16,930 nucleotides of DNA, from assembly GCA_047517625.1 (NCBI GenBank), contig JAKZSO010000070.1:1-16930 (forward strand), given 5' to 3'. Shown here one piece after another: positions 1 through 7,740 of this stretch (within the stretch, counting starts at the first letter, position 1; each line of letters opens with the position of its first letter). A program made the position numbers and the translations under genes. Source of the DNA: JABHVE01 sp047517625. GTDB taxonomy: Bacteria; Pseudomonadota; Alphaproteobacteria; UBA2966; CAIVPW01. The notes beneath the pieces were generated by a model, which searched no databases, was not told the origin of the DNA, and saw nothing but the letters and a program-made list of their open reading frames with translations.

Positions 1-1
1 C

Positions 2-962
2 CTTGGCGTCGAATCTGTTCTCCTTTCCCCCAGCGCCTCCGACGCCATCGACCAAATTCACAAGGTGAACAACAACCCGGCCGCCGCCGGTATTTCGGTC
101 ATCGACCTCGCTGTCGTGGACGTGGTGATGCCGGAGGTCGATGGCCACATGCTTTTGCGCTGGATCAGATCAGCCGAATCCCCGGATCGGTTTCTCCCCA
201 CCATCATGATTTCCGGCGCGGCAGGCTTCAACTCGGTTCGCAAAGCTCGGGATATGGGGGCCACGGAGTTCCTGGCCAAGCCTTTTTCCGGATTGTCTGT
301 GGCCGACAAATTCATGCGGACGGTATTTTCCCCGCGGCAATTCGTTCTGGCGCCAAAATATTTCGGCCCTGATCTAAGGCGAGCGCCTGCGAACGCACTG
401 CTGGAACGCCGGGTGCGTGATGAAGAGGATGTCCTGGTCGTTTATGAAGACAGCACGCCCAAGGGGGTCGAGGAAGCCGATGTCATTCACTTTCGCTTCC
501 AGAACCGCCTGGCCGGAAAAGTGCCTGTCGGGGATCCCGAAACTGAACCCCGAGATTATTGCGGCCGCAGATTCGAAGATCGAGGCGGTGGCCGGGGACT
601 ATTCCGACTGGGCGCTGAAATCGGTGAAAGGGCTGGCGAAATCCCTTACCAAATTGTCTTCAGGAACCAGCGAATCCGCCAAGTTGTTGGCCGAGCTCAA
701 CAATGTCGCCCACGAATTGCGCGGCCAGGGCGGAACGTTTGGATATCCTTTGGTGACTGAATTCGCCCAATCGCTCTTCCAGGCGACAACCGACAGCCGG
801 GTCAAGGTCACAGACAATCACGTGGAATTTTATAAAGCCCACATCGATGCCATCAACGTAGTCATGAGCGGCCATGTCAAAGGCGATGGGGGCGAGACCG
901 GCCAAACCTTGCTGAAAGGCCTGGAAGCGGCCCGCAAAAAGTACACAGCGGCCTACGCCTAG
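2..962 (+). CDS. Response regulator: receiver domain plus Hpt-like C-terminal domain (5'-partial, apparent frameshift)
   Basis: The reading frame is open from the left edge, so the N-terminus is missing. The first part is a CheY-like receiver: the phosphoacceptor Asp lies in VVDVVMPEVDG (codon 119-121), the switch Ser in IMISG, and the conserved Lys in LAKPF (codon 278-280). After about base 533 the sensible protein moves to the next frame, giving PKLNPEI and then a helical region ending at the TAG at 960-962. That region contains AHELRGQGGTFG, which resembles a histidine phosphotransfer (Hpt) motif with the His at codon 711-713. One surplus G in the GGGG at 530-533 explains the break. The family role would be phosphorelay signalling in the cytoplasm. 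The partner kinase is not in view. The gene is either frameshifted or carries a sequence error; the receiver call is secure and the Hpt call is moderate. Confidence 0.75.
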
Positions 963-1034
963 GCCGCGCAATGTGGCCGTCGGGCGAGGCAGTCGCTATG
1001 ATCGCGCCGTCGAAACAACCACCAAGGGCTGATC

Positions 1035-2231
1035 ATGCGGCGTTTGGCCAAATGGGTACTGATCGGTGCGGGCGCCGCCGTGGTGGTCGCCGGTGTGGTG
1101 GCTTTCCAGTACCAGCGGGAAATCGCCTACCGAATCTTGGCGCCGGATGTCACCTATGGGGAAATGCGGATCATCCCACGGCCGGTTTATCTGTTTATGA
1201 AATGGTGGGCTGCCCACCCAGACTTGGATGATTTCGCCGATCATTTGCCCGCGGGCCTGGATCTTGTCGACACCCAGGCCTATGCCCCCGCGGATGTGTT
1301 CTTTTTTCACCCCACCACGCATTTCGGTGAAGACTGGAACGCCGACGCCGACGACCCAGCAGCTGCCGCCATTGTTGATGGGCTGGTCATGGCCGCCCAA
1401 GCCAGCGTGTTCAATGGGTGCTGCCGGGTGTTCGCACCCCGCTATCGTCAGGCCCATGCCGCGACTTTCGTGAATTCCAGCGCCAACGGCCGCAACGCCC
1501 TGGAACTGGCCTTTGTGGACTCGTTGCGGGCCTTTGAAGAATACCTGCGGGAATGGAACGATGGCCGCCCATTTATTATTGCTGGCCACAGCCAGGGCGC
1601 CGCAATGGCCCTGCGGGTTATCGATGAAAAATTAGACGGGCCGCCGCTGCGCAAGCTTTTCGTAGGCGCCTACATCTTGGGCGCCGGGGTGCCGCTGGAT
1701 CGCTTCGAAAATAACTTCGAGACCATCGAGGCCTGCGAAACAGCCACCGACTTTGGCTGCATCATTTCTTGGGAAACCCACATCGCAGGCACCGACCCCA
1801 CCATCAACCCGGCGGTCATAGAGGAATTCTATGAGCGCCACTGGGTAACCTTGGTGGACGAGCCGCGCAATTGCATCAACCCGTTGACCTGGTCGCGCGA
1901 GGCCGGCAGGGCGGAGGCATCCTTGAATTTGGGGGCCCTGCCCTTTAACCCCGACGTGACACCGGGGTGGGGTTTGGTCTTCGGCGGCACGCCAGATCTT
2001 GACCCCGCCGATTTCGCTGTCATGCCCGCGCCGCTGCCAGGGTACACAGGGGCTGAATGCAAAGACGGATTTCTGTTTGTGGAAGAACCCCAAGACGACG
2101 CGTTCCGCGGCCTAATGCTGGGGGACGGCAACCTCCATGCATATGACTTCGGGCTGTTCTATATGAATATTCGGCAGAATGCTCAGGACCGGGTCGCGGC
2201 CTATCTGGCGGCCCAAGAGGTGGCCCCCTAG
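1035..2231 (+). CDS. DUF3089-family alpha/beta hydrolase, membrane-anchored
   Basis: This 398-residue protein starts with a basic stretch and one hydrophobic segment (about residues 7-25), which suggests an inner-membrane anchor with the body in the periplasm. The nucleophile elbow GHSQG sits at residues 184-188 with Ser186 as the predicted catalytic serine. The stretch ADVFFFHPTTHFGEDWNAD and the overall length match the DUF3089 alpha/beta-hydrolase family, whose substrates are mostly unknown. AAGG-type ribosome-binding sequence (AAGGG, 1024-1028) precedes the ATG by six bases and supports this start. The gene appears monocistronic. Its TAG stop shares the palindrome CTAG (2228-2231) with the stop of the convergent lipoprotein gene. 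An esterase or lipase role is inferred from the fold only. Confidence 0.85.
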   Translation: MRRLAKWVLIGAGAAVVVAGVVAFQYQREIAYRILAPDVTYGEMRIIPRPVYLFMKWWAAHPDLDDFADHLPAGLDLVDTQAYAPADVFFFHPTTHFGEDWNADADDPAAAAIVDGLVMAAQASVFNGCCRVFAPRYRQAHAATFVNSSANGRNALELAFVDSLRAFEEYLREWNDGRPFIIAGHSQGAAMALRVIDEKLDGPPLRKLFVGAYILGAGVPLDRFENNFETIEACETATDFGCIISWETHIAGTDPTINPAVIEEFYERHWVTLVDEPRNCINPLTWSREAGRAEASLNLGALPFNPDVTPGWGLVFGGTPDLDPADFAVMPAPLPGYTGAECKDGFLFVEEPQDDAFRGLMLGDGNLHAYDFGLFYMNIRQNAQDRVAAYLAAQEVAP

Positions 2232-2413
2232 CCGCCACCCTTTTTCAAAACGGCGATCGCCGTCAGCGTCCGGTTTATTTCTTCGAGAATTTCAGTGAAG
2301 GCCTTGGTGTCGGCGCACCCGCCAACACCAAGGGCAACGACAACCATCGCCGCCCAGGCCCGGGCAATGCGTAACGGCGCACTCAATCTATCTGTTCGCC
2401 ACGCGTTCTCCAT
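2228..2413 (-). CDS. Small putative lipoprotein
   Basis: A 61-residue reading frame with an arginine-containing N-terminus, a hydrophobic segment and a lipobox-like VGGC ending at Cys33. This is consistent with signal peptidase II processing. The residue after Cys is Ala, which would favour the outer membrane. The mature part is only about 29 residues, largely helical, ending in KKGGG. The ATG at 2413 lies 26 bases inside the end of the upstream DUF2807 gene, so translational coupling is plausible; a TTG at codon 10 or the ATG at codon 23 are alternative starts. A 14-base perfect palindrome lies in its last codons. I do not recognise the protein. It could be a chance open frame, but the lipobox, overlap and shared stop make it worth keeping. 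Confidence 0.45.
   Translation of the reverse strand: MENAWRTDRLSAPLRIARAWAAMVVVALGVGGCADTKAFTEILEEINRTLTAIAVLKKGGG
2250..2263. repeat. 14-base perfect palindrome, possible terminator stem for the minus-strand genes
   Basis: The sequence ACGGCGATCGCCGT equals its own reverse complement. Read on the minus strand it can fold as a 5-bp stem (ACGGC/GCCGT) with a GATC loop and is followed directly by TTTTG. It lies inside the last codons of the small lipoprotein frame, so it could be a weak intrinsic terminator for the DUF2807 gene or simply coding sequence. Confidence 0.35.
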
Positions 2414-3380
2414 TGACCACGATATTATCCCCGTCGGCCGTCAAAGTCCCCTCGTGAGCCGCCAGGGCAATGTGCCCGGCGCCGGCCACCGATAGATCCG
2501 GATCAACCGCAACCCCGCCAAACACTAACTCTCCTGACCCACTGATCACCGCGGCAAACGGCCCGGCCCGGCCATCGACGATATGGGCCTCTCCATCGCC
2601 CGAGATTGAGATGTTCGCGGTTCCGTTTAGCGACCGGATCGCCGCGCGGCTATTCCCTGAAAGGCTCAAATCCAGCCCGGAGCGAATCTCTCCAACCGCC
2701 ACGCTGCCGTTCCCGGAAACAGAAAAGGTGGCGTCGGCGACATCGCCCATGGAAAAATTTCCGTTGCCGGAAACCGTAGCGGTGGCGGTGCCGGCGGACT
2801 TCACCGTGGCATGACCATTGCCGCTCAGGTGAAAGGCAAGCGCCCCGGAAACCTCGCCGATGGACAGATTGCTGTCGCCGCTCAACGCTATCGCCGCGCT
2901 CGTGACATCACCGACGCTGCCGCCGGTGATGCGGCCCTGGATGTCGATGGGAGCGAAAATATTCCCCACATAGAGTTCACCCGACAAATGGTCGATGGCG
3001 ACCGGAGTGCCCCGGGGAACCCGCACCGAAATCTCCATGTCACGGTTTCGAAGCCCAAAAATCCTGATCCACCCCAATCCCCGGTCCTGATCGATCACCA
3101 GGGTGCCGGCCCGGGTCATGACGTCTAGGCGCTTCAGAGCATCCGATGGGCCGTGGACGGTGACCGTCATTTCCGGGTCGTTGGTGACCTCCACACGGAC
3201 GGAGCCGACCACATCCGAAACGCGCAGCGCCTCGGCGTCAAAGGACGCGAACTCCCTGGCGCTGTCCTTTCCCGACGACATCCACCAAACGCCGGCAACG
3301 GCAATGACCGCCACGGCAATGCCGATGGCTTTGGGGTCGCGCATGGAGGATGTGGCTGAATGGGAGTGGTTTTCGCGCAT
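2388..3380 (-). CDS. DUF2807 (GIN-domain) beta-repeat protein, membrane-anchored
   Basis: From the chosen ATG (3380) the protein has 330 residues: a short polar N-terminus, one hydrophobic segment (about residues 18-35, ending GVWW), then an all-beta region of short recurring units such as SGNGHATV, SGNGNFSMG and SGNGSVAVG. This fits the DUF2807 putative auto-transporter adhesin head GIN domain, a right-handed beta-helix-like fold seen in cell-envelope proteins of unclear function. The anchor implies a periplasmic or surface location. The frame stays open upstream to 3560, but that part would cover the start of the divergent gene. ATGs at 3386 and 3344 are alternative starts; none has a strong ribosome-binding site. 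The gene overlaps the lipoprotein gene downstream, suggesting a two-gene envelope operon. Confidence 0.75.
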   Translation of the reverse strand: MRENHSHSATSSMRDPKAIGIAVAVIAVAGVWWMSSGKDSAREFASFDAEALRVSDVVGSVRVEVTNDPEMTVTVHGPSDALKRLDVMTRAGTLVIDQDRGLGWIRIFGLRNRDMEISVRVPRGTPVAIDHLSGELYVGNIFAPIDIQGRITGGSVGDVTSAAIALSGDSNLSIGEVSGALAFHLSGNGHATVKSAGTATATVSGNGNFSMGDVADATFSVSGNGSVAVGEIRSGLDLSLSGNSRAAIRSLNGTANISISGDGEAHIVDGRAGPFAAVISGSGELVFGGVAVDPDLSVAGAGHIALAAHEGTLTADGDNIVVNGERVANR

Positions 3381-3412
3381 TGGCATTATCCCGGCATGGT
3401 CAATGGGTCGTT

Positions 3413-3430
3413 TACCATATCGTGGTACCA
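3413..3430. promoter_or_regulatory. Nested inverted repeats in divergent intergenic region, possible operator
   Basis: TACCA-TATCG-TGGTA (3413-3427) is an inverted repeat with a 5-base spacer, and it overlaps the perfect palindrome TGGTACCA (3423-3430). It lies in the 58-base gap between the divergent DUF2807 and 175-residue protein genes, where a shared operator could act on both. No regulator gene is visible beside it, so the assignment is weak. Confidence 0.25.
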
Positions 3431-3438
3431 TTCCGGCC

Positions 3439-3966
3439 ATGATGACCGAAGCAAGCCCACTAAATATGGGAGCAAACCCGGAAGCCGCAAGCGCGGATTC
3501 CGAGGAATTTCGCGCCAGCCTGGAGGGCACGTGCATCAGCCCGCAAACGTTTTTGGCCAACGATTACCTAAACAACTACAACGAGGTTGTGATGTTGCTG
3601 GAAATGGTCCCCGACATTCCCGAAGTTCTGGAGGATCTAAAAGATTGGACCCCGGTCACCTATATCGAGCATTTCGAGAACAGCGGGCTGTCGGAAAACC
3701 AGTTGGCCATCGAAGCCTATGAGCGGGCGCCGCAGCGATTCCGCCGGCCATTTGACGGCACGATTGAGCAAATGAAGCTTGTGATCGTGTCGTCCGTCAG
3801 TCGGGTGCAGAAGGCGATAGCGGCGGGCGAAGAGGTGGGGCTTCGGGCAATCGCCGTGAGAGCCGCCCAAGTGGTCGGAAAATTGATTGATGTGGCTGGC
3901 GCCATTGTCCACGGATCAGAATCCACTCACGATCAATCGGAGATCGATACCCTGTTGGGCGATTAG
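3439..3966 (+). CDS. Uncharacterised 175-residue protein with FliM/CheZ-like C-terminal peptide
   Basis: I do not recognise a named family. The protein is soluble with no signal peptide. Residues 32-80 are mixed helical, with SPQTFLANDYLNNYNEV and a LLEMVPDIPEVLEDLKDW segment. Residues 105-160 look like a long amphipathic helical pair. The last ten residues, QSEIDTLLGD (166-175), closely resemble the SQxEIDALL peptide at the FliM N-terminus and the CheY-binding tail of CheZ. The frame extends upstream to 3103 but that part is antisense to the DUF2807 gene, so the ATG pair at 3439/3442 is preferred. It lies 35 bases before the ABC ATPase gene and may be co-transcribed. A role in binding a phosphorylated receiver protein is inferred from the tail only. 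Confidence 0.7.
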   Translation: MMTEASPLNMGANPEAASADSEEFRASLEGTCISPQTFLANDYLNNYNEVVMLLEMVPDIPEVLEDLKDWTPVTYIEHFENSGLSENQLAIEAYERAPQRFRRPFDGTIEQMKLVIVSSVSRVQKAIAAGEEVGLRAIAVRAAQVVGKLIDVAGAIVHGSESTHDQSEIDTLLGD

Positions 3967-4001
3967 CCCATGATTGGCGGGACAGCGAAGGTGCTAAGGG
4001 C

Positions 4002-4736
4002 ATGATTACGGCCCAAGATGTTTCACGGTCCTTTGGTGACGTTCACGCCTTGATCGGGGTATCGATGGAAGTCACCCCTGGCGAGATCGTCGGATTGCTC
4101 GGCCCATCCGGGGCCGGCAAAACCACGTTGGTTCGGATCATGGCCGGGGCCGATGTCCCAGCCTCGGGCTCGGTGGTAATCGGCGGCGTCTCCATGCCCA
4201 GCCTGGCCGCCCTGGGCGGCATCGGCTACATGCCCCAATCCGATGCCCTGTATCTGGAGTTGTCTGGGTACGAAAATCTGCAATTCATCGGCGCCCTGTA
4301 CGGCCTGTCCGGCGACCATCTGAACGCGCGCATCGGCGCGGTCACCGACATGGTTGACTTGACCCCGGATATCCGCCGCCCGTCCCACCAATATTCCGGT
4401 GGTATGTTGCGGCGGCTGTCCTTGGCCGCCTGCTTCCTGCACGAGCCAAAGGTGTTAATTTTGGATGAACCCACCGTCGGCATGGACCCGATCCTGCGGC
4501 AAAATTTGTGGCGCAATTTCCGTACCTACGCGGACGCCGGTGCCACCATCCTGTTGACCACCCACGTCATGGACGAAGCCGAGCATTGCGACCGTGTGGC
4601 CATGCTTCGGGGCGGCCGCTTGCTGGCCAAGGGAAACCGGGACGAACTGGTGGCAGCGGCCGGGGCGCAAAACATCGAAGAAGCGTTCCTGCATTTCGGC
4701 AGCACCGATACGGTGCCAGAGAAAACAAGCGCATGA
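4002..4736 (+). CDS. ABC-2-type exporter ATP-binding protein
   Basis: A 244-residue ABC ATPase with every core motif: Walker A GPSGAGKTT (34-42), Q-loop MPQS (Gln79), signature YSGGM (131-135), Walker B VLILDEP (151-157) and the H-loop His188 in TTHVMDEAEH. The divergent signature SGGM followed by LRR, and the short single domain, are typical of the ABC-2/NatA/CcmA-like group rather than importers. It sits in the cytoplasm and energises the permease encoded next: its TGA overlaps that gene's ATG (ATGA at 4733-4736). AAGGG lies just before the ATG. Substrate cannot be read from the ATPase; candidates in this group include drugs, polysaccharides and sodium. Confidence 0.92.
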   Translation: MITAQDVSRSFGDVHALIGVSMEVTPGEIVGLLGPSGAGKTTLVRIMAGADVPASGSVVIGGVSMPSLAALGGIGYMPQSDALYLELSGYENLQFIGALYGLSGDHLNARIGAVTDMVDLTPDIRRPSHQYSGGMLRRLSLAACFLHEPKVLILDEPTVGMDPILRQNLWRNFRTYADAGATILLTTHVMDEAEHCDRVAMLRGGRLLAKGNRDELVAAAGAQNIEEAFLHFGSTDTVPEKTSA

Positions 4737-5758
4737 GAACCACCGCTGTCGCCCGCAGAATTTTGCAGCAGCTGCGCCGGGACCGGCGCACGGTGGCGAT
4801 GATTCTGTTTGCGCCAATTCTGATTTTGTCGCTGGTTTGGCTGATCTTTGACGGCGACCCCTATCCCACCAAAATGGCCCTGGTGAAAGTACCGCCGCCG
4901 TTGGCGAACGCCTTGGCAGCCGAAGACGTGGAGGTGGTCTTCGCCAACTCGGCGCAAGCCGAGGCGATGATTCGCGCCGACGAGGTTGATGCGGTTTTGA
5001 CCTTTGGCGGATCCTCACTGGCGGTGCTGCTGGAAGGCTCGAAGCCCCTGGCTCGGCAATCGGTCATGATCGCCTTGCAGGGCGCGTTGGCCGGCCTGGC
5101 ACCAACCGCCAGTCCCATTACCCCAGAAATCTCTTTTCTCCACGGCGATGCCGAGATGGCGCCTTTCGATAGTTTTGTGCCAGTGTTGCTGGGGCTGATC
5201 GTGTTCATGTTCACCTTCATGATTTCGGGGATTTCGTTTGTTCGGGAACGCACCAGCGGCACCTTGGAGCGGATGATGGCGACGCCGTTGCGCCGGTGGG
5301 AGGTGGTCCTGGGCTATGTTTTGGCGTTTTCGGTGGTGATGGCGGTCCAGGCCGCGCTGATCACATCGGTGTCGATCTTCCTGCTGGATATGATGCTGGT
5401 GGGGTCGTTCTTTTGGCTGCTTGTGATCACCATGCTGCTCGCCGCCACCGCGCTGACATTGGGGATGTTGTTATCGGCGGCGGCGCGAACCGAATTTCAG
5501 ATGATCCAGTTCATTCCGCTGGTAATCATTCCCCAAGTTTTCTTTTTGGGATTGTTTCCGTTGGAGACAATTGATCCTTGGCTGCGGAGCATTGGCACCG
5601 TTTTTCCACTGACCTATGGCGCCGAGGCCATGCGCGAGGTCATGATCCGGGGCGGCGGCTGGGCGGAAATTTGGCCTAACCTGGCTTTTCTTGGCGGCCT
5701 TAGTTTGGCATTCTTAGTCATCAACATCTTCGCCCTGAAAAAGTACCGGAGCCTGTGA
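4733..5758 (+). CDS. ABC-2-type exporter permease
   Basis: A 341-residue integral membrane protein. One N-terminal membrane segment (residues 21-39) is followed by a roughly 110-residue extracytoplasmic region. Five more hydrophobic segments follow (about 147-170, 191-218, 224-250, 258-275 and 314-335). The sequence FVRERTSGTLERMMATPLRR (169-188) is the hallmark ABC-2 cytoplasmic coupling region after the second membrane segment. The layout (1 + large loop + 5) matches the YhhJ/NatB-like ABC2_membrane_3 type. The frame is open upstream through the ATPase gene, but the ATG at 4733 in an ATGA overlap is clearly the start. Its own stop overlaps the nhaD GTG (GTGA, 5755-5758). Substrate unknown; sodium is an idea prompted by the next gene. 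Confidence 0.9.
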   Translation: MRTTAVARRILQQLRRDRRTVAMILFAPILILSLVWLIFDGDPYPTKMALVKVPPPLANALAAEDVEVVFANSAQAEAMIRADEVDAVLTFGGSSLAVLLEGSKPLARQSVMIALQGALAGLAPTASPITPEISFLHGDAEMAPFDSFVPVLLGLIVFMFTFMISGISFVRERTSGTLERMMATPLRRWEVVLGYVLAFSVVMAVQAALITSVSIFLLDMMLVGSFFWLLVITMLLAATALTLGMLLSAAARTEFQMIQFIPLVIIPQVFFLGLFPLETIDPWLRSIGTVFPLTYGAEAMREVMIRGGGWAEIWPNLAFLGGLSLAFLVINIFALKKYRSL

Positions 5759-7218
5759 CTCGTCCCTTGCACCGCGTTTTCACGCGGGTTGGTCTGGCTG
5801 CGGCAGGGTTGATCCTGGTTCCCAGTATCGCCGCCGCCGCAGAGGACTCGCACCTGCTGGACTTCACCAGCCATTGGGCGGCGTTTCTGGCGCTTGGGAT
5901 TTTCTTTGCCGCCTATTTGCTAGTGATCGGCGAAGAAGCGCTGGACATGCGCAAATCCAAGCCGGTGATGGTGGCCGCCGGGATCATCTGGCTCATCGTC
6001 GCCATCCTGTACAACAACGCTGGAGCCTCCGAGGTCGCCGAGGAAGCGGTTCGCCATAACCTGCTGGAATTCGCCGAGCTGTTTTTGTTCCTGCTGGCGG
6101 CCATGACCTACATCAACACCATGGACGAGCGGGGGTTGTTTGACGCGCTGCGCGGATGGCTTGTGTCCCGGGGATTTTCCTACCGGACGATTTTTTGGGT
6201 CACGGGACTGATCGCCTTTTTCCTGTCGCCGATCGCCGACAACTTGACGACTGCCTTGCTGATGGCGACCGTGGTCTTGGCCGTGGCGGGGGATAATCAC
6301 CGGTTCGTGGTGATCGCCTGCGTCAACATCGTGGTGGCGGCCAACGCCGGCGGCGCCTTCAGCCCCTTTGGCGACATCACCACATTGATGGTTTGGCAAA
6401 AAGGCTTGTTAGACATCGGTGAATTCACGCTGTTGTTCCCCGCGTCCGTGGTCAATTGGCTGGTGCCAGCTGCGATCATGAGCTTCTTCATCGAGCCCGG
6501 GCGCCCTGAACCTTTGGACGAACATCCGGTAATCCAAGAGGGGGCTTGGGTGATTGTCGGCTTGTTCCTTGTCACGATTGCCATGGCGGTTTCCGCCCAT
6601 AATTTCCTCGGCATGCCGCCGGTGTTGGGAATGATGACCGGATTGGGCTTCCTGAAATTGTTCGGGTATTACCTGAAACGCCGGGCCATGTTCCCGGCCC
6701 TGGCCCAGGAAGGCTTCGGCGATTCGGGGATAGCCCTGGCCACCGAGCAACGAATCCCGGTCAGCGATCAGACCAAGCCTTTCAACGTGTTCAAGGCGCT
6801 GGAGCGCGCGGAGTGGGACACGCTGATGTTCTTTTACGGCATCATTCTGTGCGTGGGAGGCTTGGGCACCCTGGGGTTTCTGGCGGTCCTGTCAGAATCC
6901 ATGTACGTGGGCCTGGGGCCGACCACCACCAACATTTTGGTGGGGTTCGCATCAGCAATTGTCGACAACATTCCGGTGATGTTCGCCGTCTTGGCGGTGT
7001 TGCCGGACATGAGCGATGGCCAATGGCTGCTGGTGACGCTGACCGCCGGAGTTGGCGGATCCATGCTGTCCATCGGCTCCGCCGCCGGGGTTGCGGTCAT
7101 GGGCCAGGCCCGGGGCGTTTACACGTTCGTTTCCCACCTGAAGTGGAGTTGGGCTGTGGGCCTGGGCTACGCCGCCAGCATTTGGGTCCACATCTTCGTC
7201 AACGGCAGCAGGTTCTAA
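5755..7218 (+). CDS. nhaD: NhaD-type sodium/proton antiporter
   Basis: A 487-residue polytopic protein of the ion transporter superfamily. It has the paired half-repeat motifs expected of NhaD: SPIADNLTTALLM (158-170, Asp162-Asn163) and SAIVDNIPVMFAV (about 400-412, Asp404-Asn405). It also has ANAGGAFSPFGDITTLMVW, strongly conserved in the family. NhaD exchanges internal sodium or lithium for external protons at the inner membrane. The first about 29 residues look like a cleavable signal peptide (hydrophobic core ending in AAAAED), as noted for some NhaD proteins. The start is a GTG overlapping the permease stop, so translation is probably coupled to the ABC exporter. Length is normal for the family. 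The next gene, on the opposite strand, ends 18 bases downstream. Confidence 0.92.
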   Translation: MTRPLHRVFTRVGLAAAGLILVPSIAAAAEDSHLLDFTSHWAAFLALGIFFAAYLLVIGEEALDMRKSKPVMVAAGIIWLIVAILYNNAGASEVAEEAVRHNLLEFAELFLFLLAAMTYINTMDERGLFDALRGWLVSRGFSYRTIFWVTGLIAFFLSPIADNLTTALLMATVVLAVAGDNHRFVVIACVNIVVAANAGGAFSPFGDITTLMVWQKGLLDIGEFTLLFPASVVNWLVPAAIMSFFIEPGRPEPLDEHPVIQEGAWVIVGLFLVTIAMAVSAHNFLGMPPVLGMMTGLGFLKLFGYYLKRRAMFPALAQEGFGDSGIALATEQRIPVSDQTKPFNVFKALERAEWDTLMFFYGIILCVGGLGTLGFLAVLSESMYVGLGPTTTNILVGFASAIVDNIPVMFAVLAVLPDMSDGQWLLVTLTAGVGGSMLSIGSAAGVAVMGQARGVYTFVSHLKWSWAVGLGYAASIWVHIFVNGSRF

Positions 7219-7236
7219 ACCAAAAGAAGAAGGCTC

Positions 7237-7740
7237 TTAAGGCCCAACTGGGCGGCCCATCAGGACCCGCCAATCCCACGGCGGATCAAAGCGAATCCCC
7301 GGCTGCCAAAGCCCCACACCGGCCGCCCTGGCGCTTTCCTCGGCTTCCACGTACCTGTCCGTTTGCTGGCGAAAGGCAAAGGCAAATCCGGAAAGAACCA
7401 TTTCTTCGCCGATGTCCTCGCCGAACGCCGTGCAGATCATGTAGGGAACTCCCAATAGGCCCGGTTCCTCGGCAGGTGTGCATGTCACCGGCCCGAAAGA
7501 CAGCAACGTCTCCAACTGCCTCAGTGCGTTGTCGTAACATCCATAAAACCGCCGGCCAGCGAAACAGGCCCCGGCTTGGTCGGGCTCCGGCGCGTCGATC
7601 CCAAACAGCGCAAAGGTAACGCCGTTGATCTCTAAATGATCGGCATTCACGGCCGTCGCCATGCCAGCCAACTCCTGGCTTTGGCCGGCGGCCGCCAGCA
7701 AAAATACGGCGGCGAACCCCCCGAAAAAAACGCGACCCAT
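7237..7740 (-). CDS. Exported staphylococcal-nuclease-fold protein, probably catalytically altered
   Basis: A 167-residue protein with an N-terminal signal peptide (hydrophobic residues 4-18, likely cleavage after about residue 20) and the thermonuclease (SNase) fold signature FGIDAPE (46-52). Asp34, Asp49 and Glu52 align with the metal and general-base acids Asp21, Asp40 and Glu43 of staphylococcal nuclease. The two catalytic arginines appear missing: the Arg35 position is Ala44 (FALFGID) and the Arg87 position is Val98 (LLGVPY). Four cysteines (59, 68, 87, 103) could form disulfides in the periplasm. It stands alone between nhaD (convergent) and the sigma-factor gene (divergent). The fold is secure; DNA or RNA cleavage is doubtful and a binding role is possible. 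Confidence 0.82.
   Translation of the reverse strand: MGRVFFGGFAAVFLLAAAGQSQELAGMATAVNADHLEINGVTFALFGIDAPEPDQAGACFAGRRFYGCYDNALRQLETLLSFGPVTCTPAEEPGLLGVPYMICTAFGEDIGEEMVLSGFAFAFRQQTDRYVEAEESARAAGVGLWQPGIRFDPPWDWRVLMGRPVGP

Noticed and set aside
534..760. Continuation of the receiver frame to 760
   Set aside because: The sequence after 533 in that frame is arginine- and glycine-rich with no family character, while the neighbouring frame gives a coherent Hpt-like domain; it is read as out-of-frame translation.
3103..3438. N-terminal extension of the 175-residue protein
   Set aside because: It lies antisense to the DUF2807 coding region, which has clear repeat structure, and the extension has no recognisable domain.
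3381..3560. N-terminal extension of the DUF2807 protein
   Set aside because: It would overlap the coding start of the divergent gene and places about 60 odd residues before the membrane anchor.
7219..7255. Terminator hairpin between nhaD and the nuclease-like gene
   Set aside because: Only a 4-bp stem (GCCC/GGGC) inside the nuclease coding end and an interrupted T-run on the minus strand; too weak to call.
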